Below are positions 13,785 to 22,263 of a DNA stretch of 31,224 nt, in pieces. The translations under genes were made by a program, and so were the position numbers. The notes below the pieces were generated by a model. The model made no database searches. It was given only the letters and a program-made list of their open reading frames with translations, and was not told the DNA's origin. Source of the DNA: Desulfarculales bacterium UBA702 (lineage in GTDB: Bacteria > Desulfobacterota > Syntrophobacteria > Syntrophobacterales > Syntrophobacteraceae); NCBI GenBank assembly GCA_002298165.1, contig DBMI01000116.1:1-31224 (forward strand), read 5' to 3'. Within the stretch, counting starts at the first letter, position 1; each line of letters opens with the position of its first letter.

Positions 13785-15413
13785 TTAATACATTCCGCCG
13801 CCGGGAGGCATTCCGCCCATCGGAGGTGCGCCCTTGTCTTCCTTCGGGATCTCGGAAATCATGCACTCGGTGGTCAGCATAAGCGCGGAGACGCTGGCCG
13901 CGTTGAGCAATGCGGTGCGGGTAACCTTGGTCGGGTCGATTACGCCGGCCTCGAAAAGGTCCTCGTACTCGCCGCTCTCTGCATTGTATCCAAAAGCTCC
14001 CTCATGCTCCTTAAGCTTCTGAACGATTACCGAGCCCTCTTCGCCGGCATTGCCCGCAATTTGACGCGCAGGCTCCTCCAGGGCACGCATGATAATTTTC
14101 TTGCCAAGGTTTTCATCGCCTTCGAGTTGGAGGCCTTCAAGGGCTTTCAGGCAACGCAGGTATGCAACGCCGCCCCCCGGAACGATGCCTTCTTCAACAG
14201 CCGCTCGGGTCGCATTAAGGGCGTCTTCCACCCTGGCTTTCTTTTCTTTCATTTCGGTTTCGGTTGCAGCGCCAACCGAAATTACCGCTACACCGCCGAC
14301 CAGCTTTGCGAGACGTTCCTGGAGCTTCTCACGATCGTAGTCGCTGGTGGTTTCATCTATCTGGGTGCGGATCTGGCGCACGCGGCCTTCGAGCGTCTTG
14401 CGGTCTCCCGCGCCATCTACGATAGTAGTATTATCCTTGTCAATCCGAACAGTCTTGGCTTTGCCGAGATCCTGGAAACCGACGCTGTCCAGCCGAATGC
14501 CCTTCTCCTCGCTGATTACCTGCCCACCGGTAAGAACAGCTATGTCTTCCAGCATCGCCTTTCGCCTGTCGCCAAAACCCGGCGCCTTCACGGCGCAAAC
14601 CTGCAGGGTGCCGCGCAGCTTGTTTACAACCAGCGTGGCCAGCGCCTCGCCCTCAACATCTTCCGATATGATCAGTAGCGGACGGCCGGATTTTGCAATC
14701 TGCTCCAGAACGGGCAGAAGGTCCTTCATGCTGCTGATCTTCTTCTCATTGATCAGAATCATCGGCTCGTTGAGGATGCATTCCATCTTCTCGGGGTCGG
14801 TTACGAAATAGGGAGAAATGTAGCCGCGGTCAAACTGCATGCCCTCGACTACTTCAAGGGTGGTCTCCATCGACTTTGCTTCTTCGACAGTTATGACACC
14901 CTCTTTTCCGACCTTGTTCATAGCCTCGGCAATGATGTTCCCGATCGTGGCATCATTGTTTGCCGAAATGGTGCCAACCTGGGCAATTTCCTTCTGGTCC
15001 TTGGTCGGCTTGCTGATGGCCTTCAGCTCGGTTACAACCGTCTGAACGGACTTCTCGATGCCGCGCTTGATTGCCATCGGATTATGGCCGGCGGCAACGA
15101 GTTTCGATCCCTCGAAGTATATCGACTGGGCAAGAATTGTCGCGGTCGTGGTACCGTCACCGGCTACGTCGCTCGTCTTGCTTGCGACTTCCTTTACCAT
15201 CTGGGCGCCCATATTTTCGAACTTGTCTTCGAGTTCGATTTCCTTGGCAACGGTAACACCGTCTTTGGTAACTGTCGGGCCGCCGAAGCTCTTCTCGATT
15301 ACTACGTTGCGGCCCTTGGGGCCAAGGGTCACTTTAACAGCGTCGGCAAGAGTGTTTACGCCATTGAGCAGACGCTCGCGAGCTTTTGTATCGTAAATCA
15401 GTTGTTTAGGCAT
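13785..15413 (-). CDS. groEL: Chaperonin GroEL (Hsp60)
   Basis: This 542-residue subunit forms the 14-mer folding chamber that, with GroES, refolds proteins using ATP in the cytosol. Diagnostic segments are VTLGPKGRNVVIEKSFGGP near 29-47, the AGDGTTTATILAQS nucleotide-binding loop near 85-98 and VEEGIVPGGGVAYLRC near 405-420. The C-terminal tail is GGMPPGGGMY. Length is normal for the family. It starts with ATG behind AGGAGGT with about 9 nt spacing and lies 37 nt after groES. No gap, frameshift or missing residue is seen. Confidence 0.98.
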   Translation of the reverse strand: MPKQLIYDTKARERLLNGVNTLADAVKVTLGPKGRNVVIEKSFGGPTVTKDGVTVAKEIELEDKFENMGAQMVKEVASKTSDVAGDGTTTATILAQSIYFEGSKLVAAGHNPMAIKRGIEKSVQTVVTELKAISKPTKDQKEIAQVGTISANNDATIGNIIAEAMNKVGKEGVITVEEAKSMETTLEVVEGMQFDRGYISPYFVTDPEKMECILNEPMILINEKKISSMKDLLPVLEQIAKSGRPLLIISEDVEGEALATLVVNKLRGTLQVCAVKAPGFGDRRKAMLEDIAVLTGGQVISEEKGIRLDSVGFQDLGKAKTVRIDKDNTTIVDGAGDRKTLEGRVRQIRTQIDETTSDYDREKLQERLAKLVGGVAVISVGAATETEMKEKKARVEDALNATRAAVEEGIVPGGGVAYLRCLKALEGLQLEGDENLGKKIIMRALEEPARQIAGNAGEEGSVIVQKLKEHEGAFGYNAESGEYEDLFEAGVIDPTKVTRTALLNAASVSALMLTTECMISEIPKEDKGAPPMGGMPPGGGMY

Positions 15414-15450
15414 GAGATATTTACCTCCTGGTCAATTTTCGGTCTACCTG

Positions 15451-15738
15451 CTATTCCAAAATCGCAAGAATGTCATCTTCGCGCATAATCAGGACTTCCT
15501 GACCCTCAAGGGTTATTTCCGTCCCGGCATATTTTCCGAAAAGAACGCGGTCACCGGCCTTGACATCAAGAGGCCTTTTGGTTCCGTCTTCCATGATCCT
15601 GCCAGTTCCCACGGCAAGCACTTCGCCTTGAATGGGCTTTTCCTTGGCAGTATCCGGGATGATGATGCCGCCCGCGGTCTTTTGTTCCTCTTCGACGCGT
15701 TTTACCACAACACGATCGTTGAGCGGTCTGAGGTTCAT
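15451..15738 (-). CDS. groES: Co-chaperonin GroES (Hsp10)
   Basis: This 95-residue co-chaperonin caps the GroEL ring as a heptamer. The N-terminal LRPLNDRVVVKRVEEEQKT, the mobile loop with GGIIIPD, and the C-terminal EVLIMREDDILAILE are typical. The Shine-Dalgarno sequence AAAGGAG lies about 6 nt before the ATG. It is the first gene of the heat-shock operon, under the promoter and CIRCE operator just upstream. Confidence 0.98.
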   Translation of the reverse strand: MNLRPLNDRVVVKRVEEEQKTAGGIIIPDTAKEKPIQGEVLAVGTGRIMEDGTKRPLDVKAGDRVLFGKYAGTEITLEGQEVLIMREDDILAILE

Positions 15739-15823
15739 GATAGCTCCTTTCGTCGAGTTAAATTAGGTGATTTAAATGTAATAGGGCTAGAGCTAGGTTC
15801 AAGCGGGAGGACCCGCCTGACTA

Positions 15824-15850
15824 TTAGCACTCGTTGTTGATGAGTGCTTA
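15824..15850. promoter_or_regulatory. CIRCE operator (HrcA-binding inverted repeat)
   Basis: TTAGCACTC, 9 nt, GAGTGCTTA matches the CIRCE consensus (TTAGCACTC-N9-GAGTGCTAA) at 17 of 18 positions; only the penultimate base differs. It overlaps the -10 box and probable transcription start of groES, so HrcA binding would block initiation. HrcA itself is not encoded in this window. Confidence 0.95.
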
Positions 15851-15875
15851 TAATCATCGCGGGATCATTTGGCAA
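15847..15875 (-). promoter_or_regulatory. Promoter of groES-groEL
   Basis: On the minus strand the -35 box TTGCCA (plus 15870-15875), an optimal 17-bp spacer and the -10 box TATAAG (plus 15847-15852) form a good housekeeping promoter directly joined to the CIRCE operator. Confidence 0.8.
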
Positions 15876-15888
15876 GTGAAAAAAAATT

Positions 15889-17589
15889 CTACGCGGGGAA
15901 AAATACCGAAAAGGTCATGCCTTCGCCGGAAGGGTTTGAATTGGCCTCGATGCGGCCACCGGCCTTCTCCACCAGTTGATATACAATGCTAAGCCCAAGG
16001 CCGGTTCCACTGGCTTTAGTCGTAAAGAAAGGATCGAATATACGCTGTCGCAAAATTTCAGGAATCCCACACCCGCTGTCCGAAATATCCACCCTGGTCC
16101 CGGCCTGGCCCGATTCTCCATCACAGCAATCCACCAATACCCGGAGTTCGCCGCCATCAGGCATAGCTTCAACCGCATTCATAAAGAGGTTCCAGAGCAC
16201 CTGACGGAGGTGGTGCGGGTCTATTCTTACAACCGGGGCCGCCTTGAAATCCGTCTGCAATACGTGGGATTCGCAGACCTGATTTTTTGACCTGAGAAGC
16301 GACATTATCTCCTGTATCGCGGCACAGACGGATACGTCCTCTATTTTCCCCGACTGCGGAGGTCCCTTGGCAAGCCACAGGAAATCGGTGACCAGAACAT
16401 TGATCCTCCCGATTTCGCGCTCGACTATTCCAAGAAGCCTCGAATGGAAAGATTCTTGCCCGATTTCCCCCTGCAGCATCTGCACAGCGCCACTCATCGC
16501 CGCAAGCGGGTTTTTGATCTCGTGTGCGATCTCGGCCGCTATTCTTCCAGCGAAGGCCAGCCGCTCAACCCGCTGCATGTGGTCCTCGCTTGCCTTTACC
16601 TGGGTCAGATCCCGGAAGGTTATGATCGAGCCAAAGGGACTTCCGCTCTGGCCCTGGAGTACCGATATTGAATATCCTATATATATCCTGCTTCCCGATG
16701 GGAGGGTGTGATTGATTTCCATCCGGGCATTATTTTGCATAGAGTTCTGGGACTGACCACTTTGGGTAAGATCTGAAATATCCATTTCTGGCAAGAGCTC
16801 ACCTATTTTTCGCCCCTCGACGGATTTCCCGCGAATGCCCAAAATTTCTTCCCCCGCGGCATTCAAAAAGGCGATTCTGCCCTCTGAATCAACGGTAAGC
16901 AAGCCGCTGGTCATACTTTGCACAATGCTTTTGTGAAGGGTCGAAAGCCTGCTGAGGTCCCTTTTATGCTCTCGGGCCTGCCTGCTCGATTCAAGCACCT
17001 CCCTAGCCAGGTAGCCGGAAAAGAGGGCAACCAGGAAAAAGCCTGCTATATTTGCAAGAATATTGAAAAAGTAGATTCCGCTGTCACGGTGGTATCCAAC
17101 ATCACCGACAATCTGTAGTGGAGAAACCATGCCGAAGTATTGAAGATCAAGGAGCATTCCGTAGACAAGGCTGCATGCCGAAGCGGTGAACAGGCTCCCT
17201 CTACGCTGGAAGAGCAATGCGGAACTGATGATCACCAGAGGATATAGAAGGGAAAAATGGCTTTCCACGCCCCCTGAAAGATAGACCAGCACGGTTACTG
17301 CCGCGATGTCGAACACCAGTTGCAACCATGCAAAGCCGGACAGCCGCCTCACTCGATTGAGGCCAATGGCGCAGAAGATAGTGAACAAAAATAGAATGCA
17401 TGAAAAATAATAGAGGGGATGAAGACGCGAGGACAAAACATCCTCATTCCTGCTCAAGGTAACGCCTATTACCAGAAGAAGAAAAAAGATGGCAAGGATC
17501 AGCCGGTAAAGGATAAGTCTTCTAAGCCTGCTCCTGAAAAGACTTTCATCCGAAGCTGTGATTTGAGGCAAATCGGCCTGCCCGTCCAT
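15889..17589 (-). CDS. pilS: PilS-like membrane sensor histidine kinase
   Basis: This 566-residue kinase has six predicted membrane segments (about 28-46, 59-77, 88-105, 112-128, 133-148, 174-196), a PAS domain (about 215-330) and a HisKA domain with phospho-acceptor H356 in AHEIKNPL. A HATPase domain follows, with N-box around N467-N471, G1 DSGCGIP (504-510), F-box FDPFFTTK and G2 GTGLGLSI (528-535). The layout is that of PilS, which senses pilin in the membrane and phosphorylates PilR to control pilA through sigma-54. It starts 2 nt after the pilC stop, so it is co-transcribed with pilC. No pilR or pilA follows; the next operon is groESL. The kinase family is certain; the PilS identity rests on context and topology. 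Confidence 0.85.
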   Translation of the reverse strand: MDGQADLPQITASDESLFRSRLRRLILYRLILAIFFLLLVIGVTLSRNEDVLSSRLHPLYYFSCILFLFTIFCAIGLNRVRRLSGFAWLQLVFDIAAVTVLVYLSGGVESHFSLLYPLVIISSALLFQRRGSLFTASACSLVYGMLLDLQYFGMVSPLQIVGDVGYHRDSGIYFFNILANIAGFFLVALFSGYLAREVLESSRQAREHKRDLSRLSTLHKSIVQSMTSGLLTVDSEGRIAFLNAAGEEILGIRGKSVEGRKIGELLPEMDISDLTQSGQSQNSMQNNARMEINHTLPSGSRIYIGYSISVLQGQSGSPFGSIITFRDLTQVKASEDHMQRVERLAFAGRIAAEIAHEIKNPLAAMSGAVQMLQGEIGQESFHSRLLGIVEREIGRINVLVTDFLWLAKGPPQSGKIEDVSVCAAIQEIMSLLRSKNQVCESHVLQTDFKAAPVVRIDPHHLRQVLWNLFMNAVEAMPDGGELRVLVDCCDGESGQAGTRVDISDSGCGIPEILRQRIFDPFFTTKASGTGLGLSIVYQLVEKAGGRIEANSNPSGEGMTFSVFFPA

Positions 17590-17591
17590 CC

Positions 17592-18803
17592 CTATTTTCC
17601 AACCACGTCCGCCAACTGGAAGATGGGCAGGTACATAGCCACCAATAGGCCGCCAATGGTTATACCCAGAAAAAGGATCAGCATCGGTTCAAGAAGGGAT
17701 GTCAAAGCATCGACGGCAGTGTCAACCTCCTCGTCATAAAAATCGGCAATTTTGCCAAGCATCGTGTCAAGGGCGCCGGTGGCCTCGCCCACTGCAATCA
17801 TCTGGGTAACCATGGATGGGAAAACGCCGGTCTCGGCAAGCGGCTCCGCAACAGGCCGGCCTTCGGAAATTGCCATTCGGGCATTCCGGATAGCTCTTTC
17901 CACGATTACATTACCGGCCGTTGAGGCCACGACCTCCAAGCCGTCAAGAATGGGAACGCCGCTGGACAACATGGTGCCAAGCGTCCTGGTGAACCGGGCC
18001 ACGGCAACCTTTCTTATGAGCATACCGGCAACCGGAGTGCGCAAGGCAATTCTGTCGAAGGCTTCCCTACCCGCGGGCCGTTTCTTTATCTCCCGAAAAG
18101 CAATTACGAGCAGTATCACTCCAAGGATAACCCAGTGAAAATAGCTCTGTGCAAAATCACTCATGTCCATGACTAAAAGTGTCATTGCCGGAAGCTTCGC
18201 GCCGGCATCCTTGAACAGCCCCGCGAAAACCGGAATGACGTAGATCAGGATTACGGCAACTACGATCACGGCAATCGAGATGACGATCCCCGGATATGTC
18301 ATAGCGCCTTTGACCTTCTTTTTGAGGTTCGAGATCTTTTCGATGTAAGCGGCCAGTCGATTTAAAATGACATCGAGGATACCGCCGATCTCTCCAGCCG
18401 CCACAAGGTTGCTGAATAGATTGTCAAAGATTTTTGGGTGTTTTTTGATGGCATCAGATAAAGTCGATCCTTCTTCGACGTCCTTTTTTATCTGTCGAAT
18501 AACTTTTTTGAAATTAGGATTGCTCTGCTGTTCCTGGAGAATTTCAAGGCACTGGACCAGTGGAAGCCCGGCATCGATCATTGTCGCAAACTGACGGACA
18601 AAAATAACTATGTCCTTGTCTGCAACTTTTCCGCCAACACCCGGAAAATATTCGCTTAAATCCTTCGGCTTCTGCTTGATATTCTTGATGGTAATCGCTT
18701 TACGGGTGACAATTTGCCGGGCAAGGGTGAGGTTTTCGGCCTCAAGTTCGCCTTTTTGCTTCTTTCCGGCTTTGTCCGTGCCGGTCCAGACATAAACGGG
18801 CAT
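17592..18803 (-). CDS. pilC: Type IV pilus inner-membrane platform protein PilC
   Basis: This platform protein couples the PilB and PilT motors to the growing pilus. It has two GspF-type domains, marked by FVRQFATMIDAGLPLVQCLEIL near 70 and by its paralogous copy RFTRTLGTMLSSGVPILDGLEVV near 275. Membrane segments lie near 170-190 and 215-235 and at the C-terminus (about 375-395). The open frame begins at 18809 (MSM), but the second ATG at 18803 sits 7 nt after GGAG whereas the first is only 2 nt away. The 18803 start gives 403 residues and the usual MPVYVW N-terminus. It forms an operon with the sensor kinase. Confidence 0.92.
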   Translation of the reverse strand: MPVYVWTGTDKAGKKQKGELEAENLTLARQIVTRKAITIKNIKQKPKDLSEYFPGVGGKVADKDIVIFVRQFATMIDAGLPLVQCLEILQEQQSNPNFKKVIRQIKKDVEEGSTLSDAIKKHPKIFDNLFSNLVAAGEIGGILDVILNRLAAYIEKISNLKKKVKGAMTYPGIVISIAVIVVAVILIYVIPVFAGLFKDAGAKLPAMTLLVMDMSDFAQSYFHWVILGVILLVIAFREIKKRPAGREAFDRIALRTPVAGMLIRKVAVARFTRTLGTMLSSGVPILDGLEVVASTAGNVIVERAIRNARMAISEGRPVAEPLAETGVFPSMVTQMIAVGEATGALDTMLGKIADFYDEEVDTAVDALTSLLEPMLILFLGITIGGLLVAMYLPIFQLADVVGK

Positions 18804-18999
18804 GCTCATTCTCCAGTCAGCTCAGAAAAAGTTAAACCGCGGACAGTCAGCAGCAATAATGAAAGCAAATTTCGGTCCATCTGGTCAGATATCTGGAATT
18901 TTTCCTAGGTTGCTTCGTGCGCACCTTCCATCCCATATCTCACCCTCTCTACTTAATCGGCTAATTCTTTCCGCTCTTTGAGCAAAATTAGCAATGACC

Positions 19000-19018
19000 C
19001 AATCTGGTAACTAGATTG
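19000..19018. repeat. Inverted repeat upstream of the hydrolase gene
   Basis: CAATCT and AGATTG are separated by 7 nt about 40 nt before the hydrolase start codon, in the divergent region with pilC. It could be an operator, but I have no protein to assign to it. Confidence 0.3.
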
Positions 19019-19058
19019 ATAAATGAGCTAAACATTTCGATAATCCGGGGAAACCAAG

Positions 19059-19706
19059 ATGCATTCCAATCAACGGCATGTCCTGCGACAAACTGGATAT
19101 AATTATCTGATACATACTCCGCATGATTACAAGGATCTAAGTACATGGCCCCTGATCTTGTTTTTGCACGGGGCTGGAGAGAAAGGCGACAATCTTGAGC
19201 TTATAAAAAGGACAGTACTTCCGAAGAACCTCGAAAAATCCGTCAACTTCCCATTCATTGTCATTTCACCGCAGTGCCCCCGCAATCTTTACTGGTCCGC
19301 CCCACTCGTCATTGATGTGCTAAATGAGGCGGTAAGTCGCTATAAGATCGATGAAGAGCGGATTTACCTTACCGGGATAAGCATGGGCGGATTCGGGACC
19401 TGGGAAACGGCGATCATTCAACCGTGGAGGTTTGCCGCGCTTGCACCCATTTGCGGTGGGGGCGATCCGGAAAAAGTCCACTTGCTCAAACACATTCCGA
19501 TATGGGTCTTTCACGGCGCGCTGGATAATATCGTGCCGCTGACCAGGTCTTTAGTGATGGTGGAGGCTCTCAAAAGGGCCGGCGGAAATGTGCGCTTTAC
19601 AATCTATCCCGAAGCTGGACACGATTCATGGACGCAGACTTACGACAATACCGAACTCTATGCATGGTTTCTTCCAACTGCAGGAAAGAAGGATTTGGGT
19701 ATCTGA
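19059..19706 (+). CDS. Alpha/beta hydrolase (esterase or peptidase-like)
   Basis: This 215-residue single-domain alpha/beta hydrolase lacks a signal peptide, so it should be cytosolic. The nucleophile elbow is G106-I-S108-M-G110, the acid is probably D156 in GALDNIVP and the base H188 in EAGHDSW. An oxyanion HGAG motif lies near 37-40. The motif set resembles the dienelactone hydrolase and putative phospholipase/carboxylesterase groups and the C-terminal domain of predicted peptidases. The substrate cannot be told from sequence. The ATG has GGGG about 8 nt upstream. The downstream DUF4142 gene is about 80 nt away on the same strand and may be co-transcribed. Confidence 0.85.
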   Translation: MHSNQRHVLRQTGYNYLIHTPHDYKDLSTWPLILFLHGAGEKGDNLELIKRTVLPKNLEKSVNFPFIVISPQCPRNLYWSAPLVIDVLNEAVSRYKIDEERIYLTGISMGGFGTWETAIIQPWRFAALAPICGGGDPEKVHLLKHIPIWVFHGALDNIVPLTRSLVMVEALKRAGGNVRFTIYPEAGHDSWTQTYDNTELYAWFLPTAGKKDLGI

Positions 19707-19784
19707 AAGGTGTTGAGTTCAGTTAGATGTTTCACTCAAAAAAGATCAATAGATAGCCCTGAAAAGAAATAAGGAGAAACAGTT

Positions 19785-20324
19785 ATGATGCGAATATCAA
19801 AGACATTTCTATTCCTGATCCTGGCGGCTTTTGCCGCCGGCATGGCAACAAGTGATGCCGCCGCAAGGGGCATGAGCGACAAGGATTTTGTGGCAAAAGC
19901 CGCGAGCGGGAGCAAGATGGAAATAGACCTTGGAGAAATTGCCTTGAAGCAGGCATCAAATAACGAGGTCAAAAATTTCGCCCAGCGCATGGTTAACGAT
20001 CACGGCATGGCTAGCCAGGAATTGACCTCGATTGCCGAAAGAGAACGGCTCAGCGTACCGAGAGACATGGACAGAAGCAACAGTTCGGAGGTCCAGCACC
20101 TCTCTAAGCTGAGCGGTCCGGATTTCGACCGTGCCTACATGGACCATATGGTAAAGGATCATCAGGAAGATATCGGAATGTTTACAAGGATGGCTACGGA
20201 AGGCAAAAATCCTGATCTGAAGAATTTTGCCAAAAAGACCCTGCCGACCCTGGAAGATCATCTGCGGATGGCTACCGCGATAAGAAATAATCTTAAACAA
20301 AAGGGTGGATCAACAAACGGCTAA
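19785..20324 (+). CDS. Exported DUF4142 (ferritin-like fold) protein
   Basis: This 179-residue protein has a Sec signal peptide (charged MMRISK, a hydrophobic core to about residue 20, then an Ala-rich cleavage region near 22-27). A DUF4142 domain covers about 32-172, with the typical EIALKQASNNEVKNFAQRMVNDHGMASQEL helix and a matching DHQEDIGMF helix. The family has a four-helix ferritin-like shape and is predicted to be periplasmic or outer-membrane associated, often stress-linked; the biochemical role is unknown. The Shine-Dalgarno sequence AAGGAG lies 8 nt before the ATG. A hairpin terminator follows at 20368-20400. Confidence 0.88.
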   Translation: MMRISKTFLFLILAAFAAGMATSDAAARGMSDKDFVAKAASGSKMEIDLGEIALKQASNNEVKNFAQRMVNDHGMASQELTSIAERERLSVPRDMDRSNSSEVQHLSKLSGPDFDRAYMDHMVKDHQEDIGMFTRMATEGKNPDLKNFAKKTLPTLEDHLRMATAIRNNLKQKGGSTNG

Positions 20325-20367
20325 TGCCAACCTGGCTATCCAGCCGCATCCGCGTCGCGCGACCGTT

Positions 20368-20400
20368 AAGATCCCCCTGGATTCAATGCAGGGGGGTCTT
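20368..20400. terminator. Hairpin between convergent DUF4142 and ABC genes
   Basis: A 12-bp stem (AAGATCCCCCTG with CAGGGGGGTCTT, one G-U pair on the plus strand) has a 9-nt loop. The U-tract is short on either strand, so it is probably a modest bidirectional terminator. Confidence 0.55.
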
Positions 20401-20428
20401 AATGGCGATTGATTTTGATTTCGAATAG

Positions 20429-21244
20429 TCACGCCGGATCATTGTGCCAAGCCCGGAAATCAACTTTTGACCAGTAGCGTCCATCCATGTTCTCCGCCCT
20501 GATCGGAACCCCGAAAATGTGGCTAAGAAGTTCCGGAGTCAGCACTTCATCGCGTTCCCCAGCCCCGGCTACTCGACCGGCTTTGAGCAACAGGGCGTGA
20601 GTGAATGAAGGCATGATTTCTTCGAGGTGGTGTGTGACGAGTATCATTGTTGGGCTTTTGGGCGAGCGGCCGAGAGTTTCGAGCGTGAACAGGAGTTCCT
20701 CTCTGGATACCAGGTCCAACCCAGAGCAGGGTTCATCCAGGATTATTAAGCGGGGTTTATGTATTAGGCCCCTGGCAATCAGCAGGCGTTGTTTTTCTCC
20801 CTGCGAAAGAACGGCGTAAGGCTGGTCGAGTATGTGAGCACAACGAAGCCGGCCCGCAACCTCCCGCGCCTGGGTGTAATCGCTCGCATCAGGTTTTGCG
20901 AAGATTCCCAGCGTTGCGTACTTGCCGCTTACGACGAAATCCAGAGCTTTTTGAGCCGGTGGGACGCTAGCCTGGAGAAAAGAGCCTATCCAGCCGATTT
21001 CTTTTCGCAATTCGCGCAGATCGGTTTCCCCGAAGCGCCTGCCTAATACCGTTATCTGGCCTGCTGTCGGCCACAAATATCCCGCGATTAGCTGAAGAAG
21101 GGTGGTCTTGCCGGATCCGTTCGCGCCCAGAACCGTCCAGTGTTCCCCCTGGTGAATTTCCCAGGAGACCTCGTCCAGTATCAAGCGGCGGTTTCGCACG
21201 AATTTCACGCCGCTGAGGGAAATCCATTTGCCGCGACTTTGCAT
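20429..21244 (-). CDS. Stand-alone ABC transporter ATP-binding protein
   Basis: This 271-residue ATPase has Walker A GANGSGKTT (40-48), Q91 in the Q-loop, signature LSQGE (146-150), Walker B LIILDEP (166-172) and the H-loop in LVTHHLEE (203-208). The pattern resembles the single-domain group related to ModF/YlmA-type ATPases rather than a drug exporter half. No permease gene adjoins it, so its partner or substrate is unknown, and a non-transport role cannot be excluded. Its ATG shares one base with the stop of the quinone oxidoreductase gene (TAATG), so translation is coupled. It is the last gene of the mlaC-radC-qor run. Confidence 0.88.
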   Translation of the reverse strand: MQSRGKWISLSGVKFVRNRRLILDEVSWEIHQGEHWTVLGANGSGKTTLLQLIAGYLWPTAGQITVLGRRFGETDLRELRKEIGWIGSFLQASVPPAQKALDFVVSGKYATLGIFAKPDASDYTQAREVAGRLRCAHILDQPYAVLSQGEKQRLLIARGLIHKPRLIILDEPCSGLDLVSREELLFTLETLGRSPKSPTMILVTHHLEEIMPSFTHALLLKAGRVAGAGERDEVLTPELLSHIFGVPIRAENMDGRYWSKVDFRAWHNDPA

Positions 21245-22263
21245 TACTCCGCCTGAAATGATTCCCAGGTCAGGACTACTTTGCCGAAATGTTCACCCTG
21301 CCTGAGATACCCATGGGCTTCCTCGACCTGAATGATAGGAAAAATACGGTCTATCACAGGCCGTACCCGTCCATCAGCCAGCAAAGGGAGCACGTCCTTT
21401 TTGAATGCGCTGGTTATTGCGGCTTTTTCCTGGCGCGACTGGGATCGCAGCACCGATCCGATGATCCTGAGCCGCTTGCTCACAACCGGGGCAAGGTCTA
21501 TTTCTCCGGTGCTTCCACCCATCAAGCCAATCAGCACCAGCCGCCCCTTTGTTTTCAATATTGTCAGATGCCTGGCTAGGTAGGATGCACCGATCCAGTC
21601 GAGTACCACATCAACCCCATTCCCTCCGGTGATTTCCATGGCACGGGAGGCAAAATCCTCTTTTTTATAATTTATGCCGTGCGTTGCCCCCAGTTCTCGG
21701 GCGCGGCTGAGGTTCTCATCTCTTCCGGCGGTAACGATAGTTGCCACCCCGAAACACGCGGCAAGCTGAACGGCTGCGGTTCCTACTCCGCTACCCGCGC
21801 CGTGCAGAATCAGCTTTTCGCCATTTTTAGCACCCGCCAGCATAAATACATTATAGTAGGCGGTAAAGAAGACCTCGGCCACGGCCGCCGCATCCACGAA
21901 GGTGAGGTTTGCGGGGATAGGTACAATGTTTTCGGCCGGAGCGGAAACATACCTCCCATATCCTCCGCCGGCAACCAGTCCGAACACACGGTCCCCCTCG
22001 TTCCACCCGGTTACTCCGGGCGCGATTTCAACTATCACTCCGGCAAAGTCCAAACCCATCACATCCGATGCCCCCCGGGGCGGGGGGTAAAGACCGCGTC
22101 TTTGAAGAAGGTCCGCCCTGTTTACCGAGCAGGCCTCCACTCTAACCAGCACCTCCCCTTCGCTCAAAGATGGTTTGGGGACCATCCGTATGCCCACCTC
22201 GTTCCACTCACCCCTTTGGGCTCCATCGCTCACAAGCACGGCGGGCATCAGATCTTCACTCAT
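21244..22263 (-). CDS. NAD(P)H-quinone oxidoreductase, zinc-free MDR family (PIG3/zeta-crystallin type)
   Basis: This 339-residue enzyme belongs to the medium-chain dehydrogenase superfamily and probably reduces quinones or enones with NADPH. The N-terminal GroES-like part contains CSVNRADLLQRRGLYPPP (46-62), typical of quinone oxidoreductases, and the AGGGYGRYV segment near 98. The Rossmann nucleotide motif is HGAGSGVGTAA (154-164). Zinc-binding cysteine clusters are absent, as expected. The ATG overlaps the radC stop by 4 nt (ATGA) with GGAGG 6 nt upstream, inside the end of radC. The exact substrate is not deducible. Confidence 0.9.
   Translation of the reverse strand: MSEDLMPAVLVSDGAQRGEWNEVGIRMVPKPSLSEGEVLVRVEACSVNRADLLQRRGLYPPPRGASDVMGLDFAGVIVEIAPGVTGWNEGDRVFGLVAGGGYGRYVSAPAENIVPIPANLTFVDAAAVAEVFFTAYYNVFMLAGAKNGEKLILHGAGSGVGTAAVQLAACFGVATIVTAGRDENLSRARELGATHGINYKKEDFASRAMEITGGNGVDVVLDWIGASYLARHLTILKTKGRLVLIGLMGGSTGEIDLAPVVSKRLRIIGSVLRSQSRQEKAAITSAFKKDVLPLLADGRVRPVIDRIFPIIQVEEAHGYLRQGEHFGKVVLTWESFQAE

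Noticed and set aside
14004..14678. Long plus-strand open frame (224 codons) opposite groEL
   Set aside because: It is a shadow of a perfectly conserved GroEL; long antisense frames are expected from its codon bias.
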